Positions 1 to 9,734 are shown, numbered from the stretch's first letter. The stretch: 64,000 nucleotides of DNA from Thermoplasmatota archaeon (GCA_023381415.1 JAMCUN010000032.1:1-64000), one strand, 5' to 3'. A program made the numbers and translations. Notes: generated by a model from the sequence alone, not told the origin.

Positions 1-429
1 AGGTCCTTATGCCTGAAAAGGGGGTATGCGCTTGTTGAGCTCGGAGGGGACATAGGAGTCATAGCAAATGGTGCGGGCCTTACGATGGCAACGCTTGATG
101 GCCTGACACTTATGGGGCTCAAGCCGAAGAACTTCCTTGACCTCGGTGGCAGCGACGATGTAGAAAAGGTTGTGGGAGCGTTCCAGATACTGAAGGAGGC
201 CAGTATAAGGGCGATACTGATAAACATATTCGGTGGAGTGACGCACTGCGATACTGTAGCAAATGGAATTGCAGAGGCAAAGAAGAGGGTGGGGATACAC
301 GTGCCCATAGTCGTGAGGTTGTCTGGTGTCAACGAGGATCTGGGAAGGAAGATATTGAAGGAGAACGGGATAGAATCCTATTCCGACATGATGGATGCAA
401 TCAAGGAAATCGTTAAGGTGGTGAAATAA
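1..429 (+). CDS. sucC: Succinyl-CoA synthetase beta subunit, C-terminal part (5' truncated by window edge)
   Basis: The beta subunit of the ADP- or GDP-forming succinyl-CoA synthetase of the citric acid cycle. The frame is open from base 1, so the gene begins outside the window. The visible part carries the family stretch ELGGDIGVIANGAGLTMATL and the phosphate-handling segment INIFGGVTHCDTVANGI. It ends in a lysine-rich tail. Only 2 bases separate its stop from the start of the alpha subunit, so the two are one operon. Identity is firm; nucleotide specificity cannot be told from this fragment. Confidence 0.93.
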   Translation, partial: RSLCLKRGYALVELGGDIGVIANGAGLTMATLDGLTLMGLKPKNFLDLGGSDDVEKVVGAFQILKEASIRAILINIFGGVTHCDTVANGIAEAKKRVGIHVPIVVRLSGVNEDLGRKILKENGIESYSDMMDAIKEIVKVVK

Positions 430-431
430 AG

Positions 432-1298
432 ATGAGCATACTTGTGAACGAGGATACAAGGATCCTTGTCCAGGGGATAACAGGGCATCAGGGATCGTTC
501 AATGCTGTCCAGATGCAGAAGTTCGGATCGAAAGTAGTGGCAGGCACGTCCCCAGGGAAGGGAGGAACGGAGGTGAGCGGCATAAAGGTGTTCAACACTG
601 TGAATGAAGCCATGACGGAAGAGCCGAATGCAACTTTCATCTCCGTGGCAGCCCCTTACGTTTTAGACGCAGCGAAGGAGGCTCTCTACAATGGGATTGA
701 AATGATATACATCCTTACGGAGAAGGTTCCCTACCAGGACACTATGAAGATAGTAGACCTTGCAAAGAAGATGGGAAAGAGGGTTCTTGGACCTAACGGT
801 CCAGGAGTGACCTCTCCCTTCAGCTGCAAACTTGGGATAATGCCAAACCAGATTTTTAAAAAGGGAAATGTGGGAGTGATATCGAGGAGCGGGACGCTGA
901 CATATGAGATAGTCAACCAGATAACCACAAACGGTCTAGGAGAGAGCACGGTGATCGGTCTTGGGGGGGACCCGGTGACAGGGATGAACTATATCGATGC
1001 GCTGAAGGAATTTAAGGATGATGACCAGACCATGGCGGTCGCAATGGTAGGGGAGATTGGGGGAACTGCTGAGGAAGAGGCAGCGGAATATATAAAGAAC
1101 AGCTTCAACAAGCCAGTTGTGAGTTATATAACAGGTAGGAGTGCCCCACCGGGGAAGAGGATGGGTCATGCTGGTGCAATAATATCGAGGGGGAAGGGTA
1201 CAGCTGAATCAAAGGTCAAGGCGCTTGAAGAGGCGGGCGTGAAGGTTGCATCCTATCCGTACGAGATTCCTTCCCTCCTGAAGGAGGTGTTGAAATGA
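432..1298 (+). CDS. sucD: Succinyl-CoA synthetase alpha subunit
   Basis: Partner of the preceding beta subunit; forms succinyl-CoA from succinate, CoA and NTP, or the reverse. The 288 residues match the usual length. The N-terminal CoA-binding fold contains LVQGITGHQGSFNAVQMQKFG, and the C-terminal half has GEIGGTAEEEAAEYI followed by the active-site histidine region GRSAPPGKRMGHAGAII. The stop overlaps the next gene's start (ATGA), indicating translational coupling. Confidence 0.95.
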   Translation: MSILVNEDTRILVQGITGHQGSFNAVQMQKFGSKVVAGTSPGKGGTEVSGIKVFNTVNEAMTEEPNATFISVAAPYVLDAAKEALYNGIEMIYILTEKVPYQDTMKIVDLAKKMGKRVLGPNGPGVTSPFSCKLGIMPNQIFKKGNVGVISRSGTLTYEIVNQITTNGLGESTVIGLGGDPVTGMNYIDALKEFKDDDQTMAVAMVGEIGGTAEEEAAEYIKNSFNKPVVSYITGRSAPPGKRMGHAGAIISRGKGTAESKVKALEEAGVKVASYPYEIPSLLKEVLK

Positions 1299-2209
1299 AG
1301 AGAGACCTGATCTCTGTTCTGGACATGAAGGACGACTTCGAAAAGTTCGTGGATGAAGGTATCAGGCTGAAGAAGAGCTTCAAGGCTGGAAGAAAGGATT
1401 CCTCAATGGGCAGGAAGACGCTTGCGATGATATTCGAGAAGGCATCGACCCGGACAAGAGTCAGCTTTGAGACTGCAATGACCCAGATGGGAGGGCACGC
1501 CATATACCTGTCCCCGAGGGATATGCAGATGGGCAGGGGTGAAACGATTGCAGATACTGGAAGGGTTCTTTCCAGGATGGTAGATGCCATACTCTACAGG
1601 GCATTCGAGCATGAGAATGTTATGGAACTGGCCAAATATTCGTCCGTCCCCGTGATAAACGGGCTCGACAACCTCGAACATCCAACGCAGATAGTGGCCG
1701 ATTACATGACCATAAAAGAGAAGAAGGGAAAACTGAAGGGGCTGAAGATCGCATACGTTGGTGATGGGAACAATACAGCAAACTCCCTCATGCTTGCTGC
1801 CGGACTGGTCGGAGCAGATTTCTGGATAGCAACCCCTAAAGGGTATGAACCTCAGGAATACTTCGTGAGGGAATCAAAGAAGCTGGCAAGGAAGCACAAC
1901 TCTGAAATAGAGGTTACGAACAACTTCAAGGAGGCAGTAGCGGCGGCGGACGTAGTCTATACGGACGTGTGGGTATCCATGGGAGAGGAGGGGGAGAAGG
2001 AGAAGAAGGAAAAGGCATTCAAGAGCTTCCAGGTAAACGAGAAAATGGTATCCCTTGCGAAGGAGGACTACATATTCATGCACTGCCTTCCTGCACATCG
2101 CGGTCTTGAGGTAACAAACTCAGTTGCCGACTCAAAGAACAGCGTTATATTCGACGAGGCGGAAAACAGGCTGCACGCTGAGAAAATAATACTGAAGAAA
2201 CTGTTATAG
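1295..2209 (+). CDS. argF: Ornithine carbamoyltransferase
   Basis: Transfers the carbamoyl group from carbamoyl phosphate to ornithine, giving citrulline in arginine synthesis. The carbamoyl-phosphate motif STRTR is at residues 51-55, followed by the typical FETAMTQMGGHA. The ornithine-side motif HCLPAHRG lies near residue 265. Length (304 aa) is normal. It overlaps sucD by 4 bases, an unusual pairing of a TCA gene with an arginine gene. No other arg genes are visible. Confidence 0.95.
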   Translation: MKRDLISVLDMKDDFEKFVDEGIRLKKSFKAGRKDSSMGRKTLAMIFEKASTRTRVSFETAMTQMGGHAIYLSPRDMQMGRGETIADTGRVLSRMVDAILYRAFEHENVMELAKYSSVPVINGLDNLEHPTQIVADYMTIKEKKGKLKGLKIAYVGDGNNTANSLMLAAGLVGADFWIATPKGYEPQEYFVRESKKLARKHNSEIEVTNNFKEAVAAADVVYTDVWVSMGEEGEKEKKEKAFKSFQVNEKMVSLAKEDYIFMHCLPAHRGLEVTNSVADSKNSVIFDEAENRLHAEKIILKKLL

Positions 2210-2286
2210 TGAACGTCGAGGAACGTTGGGGTATCATTAGAATATTGTTCCACAACATATATAAGGGATGATAGGTTCAAAACACA

Positions 2287-2559
2287 ATGACAAATGGGAT
2301 CTACCAGAAACTCAGGAGGGAGGGGGATTACGTTCCCCGCTTCCTTATAAAGCTCTGGCAGATTAGGATAAAGGAGAAATTCGGGCTAGAAGTTGACAGC
2401 GATATAGCGGAAGTGATAGTGAAGATAGTGCACGAGAGGAGCACCTGGAAACTGTCGAGGGCGGAAAAATACATCACAGCCCTGCTGAAACTCAAGGGCG
2501 AATCAAAGGAAGAAGCGGAGAAGGACGCCAGGGAACTAGTCAGGACAGTACTCGAGTGA
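2287..2559 (+). CDS. Small charged protein of unknown function
   Basis: A 90-residue protein rich in Lys, Glu and Arg with no membrane segment or cysteine. I do not recognise its family. The C-terminal half (LSRAEKYITALLKLKGESKEEAEKDA) looks helical. A TATA-like stretch (ATATATAAGG, about 2258-2267) lies 20-30 bases before the ATG, consistent with a leaderless transcript. It stands alone between argF and the methyltransferase gene. It is a different sequence from ribosomal protein L31e. Confidence 0.7.
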   Translation: MTNGIYQKLRREGDYVPRFLIKLWQIRIKEKFGLEVDSDIAEVIVKIVHERSTWKLSRAEKYITALLKLKGESKEEAEKDARELVRTVLE

Positions 2560-2701
2560 TTTCAGGCAAAAGAGAAAGTGCTGCCAGCAGCATTTCCGCA
2601 GTAAAATTACTAGAAACCTTGTCCTTTTCTGTTGAAATCCGGACCGTTATCGATATTAGGCAACTCCGAATCCCCTGTATGGGAATTGTCTCTCAGAATG
2701 A

Positions 2702-3313
2702 ATGGGGATGAGCAAGTTGAAGCAGGTTTCCCTTGAGATAAAGCTGTCGAAGCTGTTGAAGTCAAGCAAAAGGGATGCTTCCCTTGAGCAATACGAAACA
2801 CCGGCTGACGTTGCAGCGATGGTTCTTTATAGAGCGTTCATGGATGGGTGCATTGAAGGGAAGGTGGTTGCTGACATCGGATGCGGAAATGGGATATTTG
2901 CAGTAGGGGCTGCCCTGCTTGGAGCGAAAAGGGTTTACGCCCTGGACAAAGACCCGGCTGCTATACAGGTAGCAAAGGAGAATTCTACGGCACTGGGCCT
3001 TGATATTGAGTTCATTAATTCTGATGTTTCTGAATTTAACATAGACGTTGACACGATAATAATGAATCCCCCTTTTGGGAGCCAACGAAGGAATGCAGAC
3101 ATTCCCTTTATAGAAAAAGCTTTGGAATTCTCTAAAGATTTTTATATCCTGCTTAACTATAAAGCTGGCGATTTCTTGGAAAGAATCATAGGTGGAAAAG
3201 GGGAGATTTCCTGGGAGGAAAAGGTCGACATCCCTCTTCTCCATTCCTATGATTTTCACAGGAAGGAAATGAAGATGATAGGGGTAAGGGTTGCGAAGGT
3301 GAAAGTATGGTAG
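2702..3313 (+). CDS. METTL5-like N6-adenine methyltransferase (rRNA/nucleic acid)
   Basis: A Rossmann-fold S-adenosylmethionine methyltransferase. The SAM motif [20 protein letters not shown] is at residues 56-75, the acidic ribose contact ALDKD follows near 80, and the catalytic NPPF of N6-adenine enzymes is at 122-125 ([10 protein letters not shown]). Size (203 aa) and order fit the archaeal METTL5-like family, which modifies rRNA; the substrate here is inferred. An alternative ATG at 2708 fits equally well. Its stop overlaps the start of the exosome subunit gene, placing it in an RNA-processing operon. Confidence 0.85.
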   Translation: MGMSKLKQVSLEIKLSKLLKSSKRDASLEQYETPADVAAMVLYRAFMDGCIEGKVVADIGCGNGIFAVGAALLGAKRVYALDKDPAAIQVAKENSTALGLDIEFINSDVSEFNIDVDTIIMNPPFGSQRRNADIPFIEKALEFSKDFYILLNYKAGDFLERIIGGKGEISWEEKVDIPLLHSYDFHRKEMKMIGVRVAKVKVW

Positions 3314-3876
3314 GACGATTAGTGCTTCCAGGGGAGTACATAGGTACTGAGGAGGAATTCATAGCCGGAAGAGGAACGTATGAGGACGACGGAAGAGTTT
3401 ACTCTTCTAATATCGGGACGGTTGAAGTCGGCTCGGATTTCAAGGTCAGGGTGAAGGGGAAGAAGGAGGATGTTGTGATCCAGCCGGGAGATGAGATAAT
3501 TGGGGTGGTTTCAGAGATAAATGAGCCACTTGTGGTTGTGGCAGGAGAATACCTCATAAAGTTTGGAAAAGTCTACGAAGTGCACACGAGAGCCTTGGTG
3601 CACGCAAGCAGGATCATGGGCCACTACCTGGACCAGTGTTCTAAGGTTGTCAAGGCCAGGGATGTTGTCAGAGGAAAGGTTGTTGGGACAAGGGGGAAGA
3701 TAGACCTGACGCTGGAGCCTCCTGATGAAGGGGTGATATATGCATACTGCTCAAGATGCAGAAAACCTCTGCAAAGAATTAATAGCGGACTATATTGTAC
3801 TTACTGTCAGAAGAACGATGCCAGAAAGGTCTCAAGAAAGTATGGGGAGCTATCGGAAGGAGTAATGAAGAAATGA
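3307..3876 (+). CDS. csl4: Exosome subunit Csl4
   Basis: RNA-binding cap subunit of the archaeal RNA exosome (3'-5' RNA decay and tailing). The N-terminal domain reads [20 protein letters not shown], followed by an S1-like barrel (residues about 60-140) and a C-terminal zinc ribbon with paired cysteines (YCSRCRKPL and YCTYCQ). Length 189 aa is typical. It overlaps the methyltransferase upstream and the small coiled-coil gene downstream, so the three appear co-translated. Confidence 0.93.
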   Translation: MVGRLVLPGEYIGTEEEFIAGRGTYEDDGRVYSSNIGTVEVGSDFKVRVKGKKEDVVIQPGDEIIGVVSEINEPLVVVAGEYLIKFGKVYEVHTRALVHASRIMGHYLDQCSKVVKARDVVRGKVVGTRGKIDLTLEPPDEGVIYAYCSRCRKPLQRINSGLYCTYCQKNDARKVSRKYGELSEGVMKK

Positions 3877-4034
3877 AAACAGAGGGAGAAAATGGCAGGG
3901 TGAACGTCGAGAAACTCGACGTTGAGGTCAAGCATCTCAGGAAGGAAGTAGAGAACATGAAGGTCATGCTGAAAGGATTGCTCCAGGTAGTGATGGAGAA
4001 CGAAGAGGAAGACGATTACTACGAGTATACTTAG
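3873..4034 (+). CDS. Very small acidic coiled-coil protein
   Basis: A 53-residue protein starting at an ATG that overlaps the csl4 stop (ATGA). The middle (EVKHLRKEVENMKVMLKGLLQVV) has heptad spacing of a short coiled coil, and the end is strongly acidic (ENEEEDDYYEYT). The frame stays open upstream to 3795, but that stretch lies inside csl4, so the coupled start is preferred. Function unknown; position between csl4 and an Sm-like gene suggests an RNA-related adaptor (inference). Confidence 0.6.
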   Translation: MKTEGENGRVNVEKLDVEVKHLRKEVENMKVMLKGLLQVVMENEEEDDYYEYT

Positions 4035-4043
4035 GTGATCTGA

Positions 4044-4259
4044 ATGGCAGTGCCGATGGCAGTAATGCAGAGTCTTATGCAAAAGCAGATATCCCTCCTG
4101 CTGAAGGACAACACTGTCCTGGAGGGTGTCCTTGAGAGCTACGATGATTACATGAATATCGTCATTTCCAACACTGAGGAGATAACGGAAACAAACAAGA
4201 GAAAGCTTGGAACTGTGATCCTCAGGGGAAGCAACGTGGTGAGGATATCTCAAAAGTAA
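4044..4259 (+). CDS. Sm-like (LSm) archaeal protein
   Basis: A 71-residue Sm-fold protein expected to form a ring that binds U-rich RNA. The Sm1 motif is LLKDNTVLEGVLESYDDYMN and the Sm2 motif is LGTVILRGSNVVRIS. A clear ribosome site AGGTGATCTGA sits directly before the ATG and matches the archaeal anti-Shine-Dalgarno end. It closes the csl4 cluster. Confidence 0.93.
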   Translation: MAVPMAVMQSLMQKQISLLLKDNTVLEGVLESYDDYMNIVISNTEEITETNKRKLGTVILRGSNVVRISQK

Positions 4260-4348
4260 ACGTTCCATGCACATCATGGCAGAATAAAGGCAACTGCCCA
4301 CACAACTGTTCAACTGTTTTATCCTAGAAGAAAATTTACCTGCGGGTA

Positions 4349-5923
4349 ATGTCAAGAATTATAGTGGGAATAGAAAGCACTGCGCATACGGCCTCTGTAG
4401 GGCTTGTCGAAGATGGATCAATCAAGGGGTTCAGGTCGGACTCCTACCGCCCTTCAAAGGGAGGAATAAACCCCAGGGATGCTGCTGAACACCACAGGTC
4501 AGTATTTCCCGACCTTCTGGAAGAACTTCTTGGGGACAAGGGGGTAGATATTAGGGATGTGAATGGCATTGCGTTCAGTATTGGACCTGGTCTCGGCCCC
4601 GCACTGAAGACAGGAGTTGAGATGGCCAGATATCTATCCTTGAGGTACTCCAAGGACCTGATACCGGTAAATCACGGCGTTGGCCACCTGGAAATTGCAA
4701 GGAAGTTTTCCAGGTTCAAAAACCCCCTATTTCTGTATGTATCAGGAGGCAATACCCAGCTGGTAACTATAGGCGATCATAGGTACTCAGTCCTTGGTGA
4801 GACCCTTGACATAGGGGTGGGGAACTTTCTGGACAAGATAGCGAGAGACCTCGGCATTCCATTTCCAGGTGCCCCGATCCTTGAGAAGATGGCAAAGAGC
4901 GGAGGGAAGATCATGGACTGCCCTTACACCGTGAGGGGAATGGACGTATCATACTCAGGACTCTATACCTTCCTGAAACACAGGATAAAGGATGAGAGGC
5001 CTGAGGATATTGCATTCAATGCACAGGAGTATTCCTTCACTTCCCTTGCTGAAATCGTGGAGAGGGGCATGGCGCACTTCGGGCTGAAGGAATTTACGAT
5101 CACTGGAGGCGTCGCAAGGAACAGGAGGCTCCGTGACTTGCTGGCAGGTATGGCTAAGCTGAGAGGCTACAGGTACTATTTTCCGGAAGATTCCCTTCTA
5201 TCCGACAATGGGGCGATGATTGCCCTAGCGGGCTACATGAGCGACATCAGGGCATCGTTCGATGTGAGTATGGAGCAGACTGACAGGGTAGACTCCAGGG
5301 AGAGCAGCTGGATTGGAAAGAGGAAGCTGCACCCGAAAGGGATGGTCGGTGGAGAAAGCATGGTCCAGATATCAAGGTTCGAGGGAAAGGATTGTATAGT
5401 GAAGAGAAGAATGGGAGGGGATTACAGGAACAGGCAGCTTAACAGGACCATAAACAGCTCTAGGATGAAGAGGGAGGTGAGGATACTCCATTCCCTCAGA
5501 GAAAATGGAATAAATGCCCCAACGGTTCTGTACGTAAACGTGTCCGATTCATCGATGATCCTCAGCAGACTGGAGGGAAGGGTACTGAGTCAGCTAACAT
5601 CTGAAGACGACTTCGATGAAATCATAGAGGATGTTGGAAAAGTCATAGCTAGAATGCACCGGTGCGGGATAAGCCATGGTGACCTGAACCTCGGAAATGT
5701 AATGGTATCTGATCAGGTGTACCTCATAGATCCTTCGATGGGTGAACTAGATGCGGAGCTGGAGGACATTGGGGTAGACATTCACCTCATGAAGGAATCG
5801 CTAGCAACCCTCGGTAGGGGTGATTCCTTCCTGTCATTCAAAAAGGGATACAGGCAATTTCCAAGGTACAAGGAAGTAATGAAGAAGGTTGAGGAGATAG
5901 AGGCAAGGAGGAGATACACGTGA
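4349..5923 (+). CDS. Kae1-Bud32 fusion, tRNA threonylcarbamoyladenosine (t6A) synthesis
   Basis: A bifunctional KEOPS protein of 524 residues. The Kae1 part (about 1-325) has the metal-binding histidines H109 and H113 in VNHGVGHLEIAR, the glycine-rich YVSGGNTQL and the late SDNGAMIALAGY. It transfers the threonylcarbamoyl group to A37 of ANN-decoding tRNAs. The Bud32 part (about 335-524) is a small atypical kinase/ATPase with HGDLNLGN (D445) and LIDPSMG in place of a DFG motif. This fusion is known in Thermoplasma and some methanogens. The next gene starts inside its stop codon. Confidence 0.95.
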   Translation: MSRIIVGIESTAHTASVGLVEDGSIKGFRSDSYRPSKGGINPRDAAEHHRSVFPDLLEELLGDKGVDIRDVNGIAFSIGPGLGPALKTGVEMARYLSLRYSKDLIPVNHGVGHLEIARKFSRFKNPLFLYVSGGNTQLVTIGDHRYSVLGETLDIGVGNFLDKIARDLGIPFPGAPILEKMAKSGGKIMDCPYTVRGMDVSYSGLYTFLKHRIKDERPEDIAFNAQEYSFTSLAEIVERGMAHFGLKEFTITGGVARNRRLRDLLAGMAKLRGYRYYFPEDSLLSDNGAMIALAGYMSDIRASFDVSMEQTDRVDSRESSWIGKRKLHPKGMVGGESMVQISRFEGKDCIVKRRMGGDYRNRQLNRTINSSRMKREVRILHSLRENGINAPTVLYVNVSDSSMILSRLEGRVLSQLTSEDDFDEIIEDVGKVIARMHRCGISHGDLNLGNVMVSDQVYLIDPSMGELDAELEDIGVDIHLMKESLATLGRGDSFLSFKKGYRQFPRYKEVMKKVEEIEARRRYT

Positions 5924-6468
5924 TCATCGTCACTTCCAACAAGGGGAAATACGCGGAATACAGGGAAATAATGGAAAGGGAAGGGATAAGCCTGGAGCTG
6001 GTCCTGATGAGCTACCCAGAGGAGCAGCTTGATACAGTGGAAGAGGTAGCCAGAAGGTCTGCGGAGTTCCTCAGAAATGTGGTCGGGGGCGATTTCTTCA
6101 TAGACGATTCTGGACTGTTCATCGAATCACTGAAAGGATTTCCGGGGGTTTACTCTTCGTACGTGAACAGGACGCTAGGTAATGAGGGGATACTGAAGCT
6201 CCTGGATGGTAAGATCGATAGGGGCGCTGAATTCAGGACTTGCATTGCCTATTACGATGGGGCCGTAAACATTTTTGTTGGAAAGACCAGAGGTGTAATT
6301 TCAACCGAAATACGCGGTAGAAACGGTTTCGGGTACGATCCAATATTCATCCCTGAAGGGGAGGGGAGAACATACGCCGAAATGTCAACGGAGGAAAAGG
6401 ACTTACTGTCTCACAGGTCGAAGGCTGCCTCCGCCTTCATAAATTTCCTTAAGAAAAAGAAGATATAG
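5920..6468 (+). CDS. rdgB: XTP/dITP pyrophosphatase (Ham1/RdgB family)
   Basis: House-cleaning enzyme that hydrolyses non-canonical purine NTPs (dITP, XTP). Family marks are the N-terminal VTSNKGKYAEY, the acidic site FFIDDSGLFIESLKGFPGVYSS, and GRNGFGYDPIFIPEG near residue 145. The start is GTG overlapping the Kae1-Bud32 stop (GTGA). Kae1/Bud32 followed by RdgB is a known archaeal arrangement, though I rely only on the overlap here. Length 182 aa is normal. Confidence 0.93.
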   Translation: MIIVTSNKGKYAEYREIMEREGISLELVLMSYPEEQLDTVEEVARRSAEFLRNVVGGDFFIDDSGLFIESLKGFPGVYSSYVNRTLGNEGILKLLDGKIDRGAEFRTCIAYYDGAVNIFVGKTRGVISTEIRGRNGFGYDPIFIPEGEGRTYAEMSTEEKDLLSHRSKAASAFINFLKKKKI

Positions 6469-6487
6469 GCATTCAAAATCCAGGGGA

Positions 6488-6868
6488 ATGGAACGGGGAA
6501 AGTACAAGGAGTTCAAGATTCCAATTTCACTGGTAATGATCGCTATCACCCTATTCCTTTTCATTGTGACTGTCGCGGATCTTTTCTACGGGCTGAACTC
6601 TCTTCCTTTAAACCTACAGACCTTCATTACGGACATAGGATACTGGCGGGATTATGTCTTCATCCTTTCCCTCGTGGGTTTGCTCTACTTCATTTACCTG
6701 TTCCTGACGACCGTGGTTCAGAGAAGGAAGTTCGAGGAGCTTATATATACTGACAGCAAGGCGACGTTTGTAAAGAACGCAAGGGAGCTAGACATCATAT
6801 CCCTGAAGCTTGGGCCTACGTACAGGAAAAGATACGAGGAGAAGAAGAGCCAGCTGAAGGTTAAATGA
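6488..6868 (+). CDS. Small two-helix membrane protein, unknown function
   Basis: A 126-residue protein with two hydrophobic segments (about 12-34 and 56-78) and a basic, charged C-terminal tail predicted to be cytoplasmic (ending YRKRYEEKKSQLKVK). I do not recognise a family. It follows rdgB by 19 bases, so it may be the last gene of the Kae1-Bud32/rdgB unit. The next gene is convergent. Confidence 0.65.
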   Translation: MERGKYKEFKIPISLVMIAITLFLFIVTVADLFYGLNSLPLNLQTFITDIGYWRDYVFILSLVGLLYFIYLFLTTVVQRRKFEELIYTDSKATFVKNARELDIISLKLGPTYRKRYEEKKSQLKVK

Positions 6869-6901
6869 TCGAATAAAATAACAGGTGAACTCGGAGCAGT
6901 A

Positions 6902-7714
6902 TCATCGTTCTAGCACTTTCTTGACAAACTCGGGGAGCTTGAATGAGGACTCGTAGATATCAGAGTTGACGTATCTTCCGGTAAAATCGCGCCTCTTTTC
7001 TATCTTGCCGTTGGAGGCCATGACGTATGACCACATTCCAGATGGGTAGGAAGGAACAAAGGACAGGTAGGGCTTGACCGTGCGGAAGTGGCCGCTCAAT
7101 CCTTTGAATGCCTTCTTCATGAAGTCGGGATTCATAAATGGAGAACCGCTCTGAGTGGCGATTATTCCCATATCCTCCAGCAGCTTCCTAGCTTTCAGGT
7201 AAAACACATCAGAGAAAAGGGAAGCTGCGAACCCTATTGGGTCAGTTGAATCAACAAGTATAACATCATAGCTCATGTCTGCGTCCACGAATTCGAATGC
7301 ATCCATGTTATGAACCTTGAGACGTCTGTCACTGAATGAAACGGCAAGGTTGGGGAGGTAAGCCTTTGAGGCAGCAATAACTTCCTCATCTATCTCTACC
7401 AGATCTACAGACTCTACAGGGTATTTTAATACCTCTCTCGCAACTCCGCCGTCCCCCCCTCCGATTATCAGTACTTTCCTTGGGTCCGGATGTGACATCA
7501 TGGCCGGATGGGCCAGCATTTCCTGGTACATGTATTCGTCCTTCTCTGTGATCATGAAACAACCGTCAAGTATCATCACCCTCCCAAAGAATTCCGTATC
7601 AAAGATGTCTATCTTTTGATACTTAGTTTCCTTCGAATAGAGGTGGGATTTCACCCTGACACCGAACTTGACATCCTCGTTCTGGAGTTCTGAGAACCAG
7701 AAGTCTATCTTCAT
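6902..7714 (-). CDS. speE: Spermidine synthase-like aminopropyltransferase
   Basis: Transfers an aminopropyl group from decarboxylated SAM to a polyamine or to agmatine. Motifs: LIIGGGDGGVAREVLKY (SAM-binding loop, about 82-98), VDLVEIDEEVI (acidic contact), and the active-site DVILVDSTDPIG with the catalytic Asp. The N-terminal small beta domain includes ILDGCFMITEKDEYMYQEML. Length 270 aa is usual. Archaeal members may prefer agmatine or longer amines; substrate cannot be settled from sequence alone. Confidence 0.9.
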   Translation of the reverse strand: MKIDFWFSELQNEDVKFGVRVKSHLYSKETKYQKIDIFDTEFFGRVMILDGCFMITEKDEYMYQEMLAHPAMMSHPDPRKVLIIGGGDGGVAREVLKYPVESVDLVEIDEEVIAASKAYLPNLAVSFSDRRLKVHNMDAFEFVDADMSYDVILVDSTDPIGFAASLFSDVFYLKARKLLEDMGIIATQSGSPFMNPDFMKKAFKGLSGHFRTVKPYLSFVPSYPSGMWSYVMASNGKIEKRRDFTGRYVNSDIYESSFKLPEFVKKVLER

Positions 7715-7849
7715 GACTCTTCATAATGAAGAACAAAATAACTTTTGTGAATTTTGAGGCTTCCAGCCGAAGCGAAGAATATTAACTGCGATTAATTAAC
7801 AAGCTTTATGAATTAAAATGCGATATCCCCGCGCATTATAGGTGAAACG

Positions 7850-9127
7850 ATGATGCAACAATCTAAGAGTGATAAGAAACCAGAAGAACTCGACCCCTTT
7901 AAAATTGCACAAAAACAGCTGGATGAAGCGGCAAAAATAATGAAACTGGACCCCCAGGCACACGCCATTCTGAGAGAGCCGATGAGCATGGTACAGGTCC
8001 AGATACCTGTGAAGATGGATGATGGATCTACAAAAGTCTTTACGGGATTCAGAGTTCATTACAATTTTGCGAGAGGACCTACCAAGGGAGGAATCAGATT
8101 CCACCCACAGGAAAGCCTTTCCACGGTGAAGGCTCTAGCTGCCTGGATGACCTGGAAGGTATCCCTTGCAGACATTCCCTACGGTGGCGCAAAGGGAGGA
8201 ATCATCTGCGATCCAAAGACCCTTAGCCAGGGAGAACTGGAGAGGCTCTCAAGAGGATACGTAAGAGCAATAGGGGAATACATCGGCCCCGACATTGACA
8301 TACCAGCCCCAGACGTCTATACGACACCGCAGATAATGGCCTGGATGATGGATGAGTACTCAGTTATGGAGGGCTATAACGTACCGGGAGTCATAACCGG
8401 CAAGCCACTAGAGGTCGGAGGCTCACTTGGAAGAGGAGATGCCACGGCAAGGGGAGGCATGTACATCCTCAGAGAGGCTGCCAAACACCTTCACGTTGAC
8501 CTGGGGAAGGCAACAGTTGCGATACAGGGATTCGGTAATGCAGGAGAGTTCGCGCACAAGCTGGTCACTGAAATGTTCCACTCAAAGGTGGTCGCGGTAT
8601 CGGACAGTAAGGGGGGAATTTATAACCCTGACGGACTCGATTTTGTCGCAGTAAAGGCACACAAGATGAAGACTGGAAGCGTGGTTGGATTCAAGGGAGC
8701 AAAGGAGATATCAAACGCTGAGCTGCTCGAACTGAAGGTGGATGTCCTAATACCTTCCGCACTCGAGAACCAGATAACAGGGAAGAATGCTGGAAATGTA
8801 AAGGCAAAGATAGTCCTGGAGCTTGCAAACGGGCCAACGACACCAGAGGCGGACGAAATACTCGCAAAGAACAAGGTGTTTGACATACCCGACTTCCTTG
8901 CGAACTCCGGCGGGGTCATAGTTTCCTACTTCGAGTGGGTCCAGAACATTAACGGATTCTACTGGGACATTGACGAAGTCTACAGCAAGCTAGACAGGAA
9001 AGTCTCCAAGAGCTTCTGGGAAACGACAGAGACGATGACGAAATACAACACAACTCCCAGAATGGCAGCCTACATACTTGCAGTAGACAGGGTAGCAAAG
9101 GCAATGAAGGTTAGGGGCTGGTACTGA
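7850..9127 (+). CDS. gdhA: Glutamate dehydrogenase
   Basis: Interconverts glutamate and 2-oxoglutarate plus ammonium using NAD(P). The catalytic region reads [11 protein letters not shown] and [13 protein letters not shown] with the active-site lysine, and the Rossmann domain carries [13 protein letters not shown]. Length 425 aa fits the archaeal hexameric enzyme. A ribosome site AGGTGAAACG precedes tandem ATG codons; the first is used here. An ammonium transporter lies 12 kb away. Confidence 0.95.
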   Translation: MMQQSKSDKKPEELDPFKIAQKQLDEAAKIMKLDPQAHAILREPMSMVQVQIPVKMDDGSTKVFTGFRVHYNFARGPTKGGIRFHPQESLSTVKALAAWMTWKVSLADIPYGGAKGGIICDPKTLSQGELERLSRGYVRAIGEYIGPDIDIPAPDVYTTPQIMAWMMDEYSVMEGYNVPGVITGKPLEVGGSLGRGDATARGGMYILREAAKHLHVDLGKATVAIQGFGNAGEFAHKLVTEMFHSKVVAVSDSKGGIYNPDGLDFVAVKAHKMKTGSVVGFKGAKEISNAELLELKVDVLIPSALENQITGKNAGNVKAKIVLELANGPTTPEADEILAKNKVFDIPDFLANSGGVIVSYFEWVQNINGFYWDIDEVYSKLDRKVSKSFWETTETMTKYNTTPRMAAYILAVDRVAKAMKVRGWY

Positions 9128-9139
9128 GCCCCCTGCCGA

Positions 9140-9180
9140 AATATTCCTTTTATTTTTTTATTCCCTTATTTTGCCCTGCT
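9140..9180 (+). terminator. T-rich transcription terminator after gdhA
   Basis: Just after the gdhA stop the sequence runs TTCCTTTTATTTTTTTATTCC, with several T tracts and no stable hairpin. Oligo-T tracts are the usual archaeal termination signal. Confidence 0.6.
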
Positions 9181-9257
9181 CCATTTGGAGCCATCATTGC
9201 TGTAAGGAGTAGATAAGCCCAGTCCATCACTCCAAATTTTCATACGGAAAGGTTCTC

Positions 9258-9734
9258 CTATCCGAGATTTTTTGACATGACAAGATTTGTGACCTTGTAG
9301 CCTGACGCATTGTAAATGTGGATCGCAACCTCGTTGTGACCGAACACCTGTAACGATATCTTCTTCTGACCCAATCCTAGCAGTATGCGATCCAGTTCCT
9401 TTAGTGCCTCCTTGCCGAACCCCTTTCCCCTCTCCTCCTCATATATCAGGAAATCCCATATCCACGCACCATCTATCTCGTCTCCTGCTCCACTATTGCC
9501 AAACCAGATCATGCCTACTTTACGACCAGTTGCCACATCCCTTATGGTAAATAGATGGTGCCCCTCCGTTTCAACTCCTTTTGGAAGCAGGCTGGCATAT
9601 TCCTTCTCTGATCTTTCAACCGCGTCTTCTTCCCTCCAGTTTCCAGATTTGACTTTCTCGCTGGCATAGTTCCTTATGGCAACATTCAGGTACTCCTTTA
9701 ATTCCACCTGGTTCATCTGGATTAGTTCTATCAT
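9258..9734 (-). CDS. GNAT-family N-acetyltransferase
   Basis: An acetyl-CoA-dependent acetyltransferase of unknown substrate. The core shows DFLIYEEERGKGFGKEALKELDRIL (the RGxGxG acetyl-CoA loop) and the late SLQVFGHNEVAIHIYNASGYK, typical of GNAT motif B. The open frame extends to 9773, but the ATG at 9734 is preceded by a purine-rich GGGTGGGGGA site and starts the usual first strand (MIELIQMNQ), so it is preferred. It diverges from the polymerase cluster. Confidence 0.85.
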   Translation of the reverse strand: MIELIQMNQVELKEYLNVAIRNYASEKVKSGNWREEDAVERSEKEYASLLPKGVETEGHHLFTIRDVATGRKVGMIWFGNSGAGDEIDGAWIWDFLIYEEERGKGFGKEALKELDRILLGLGQKKISLQVFGHNEVAIHIYNASGYKVTNLVMSKNLG

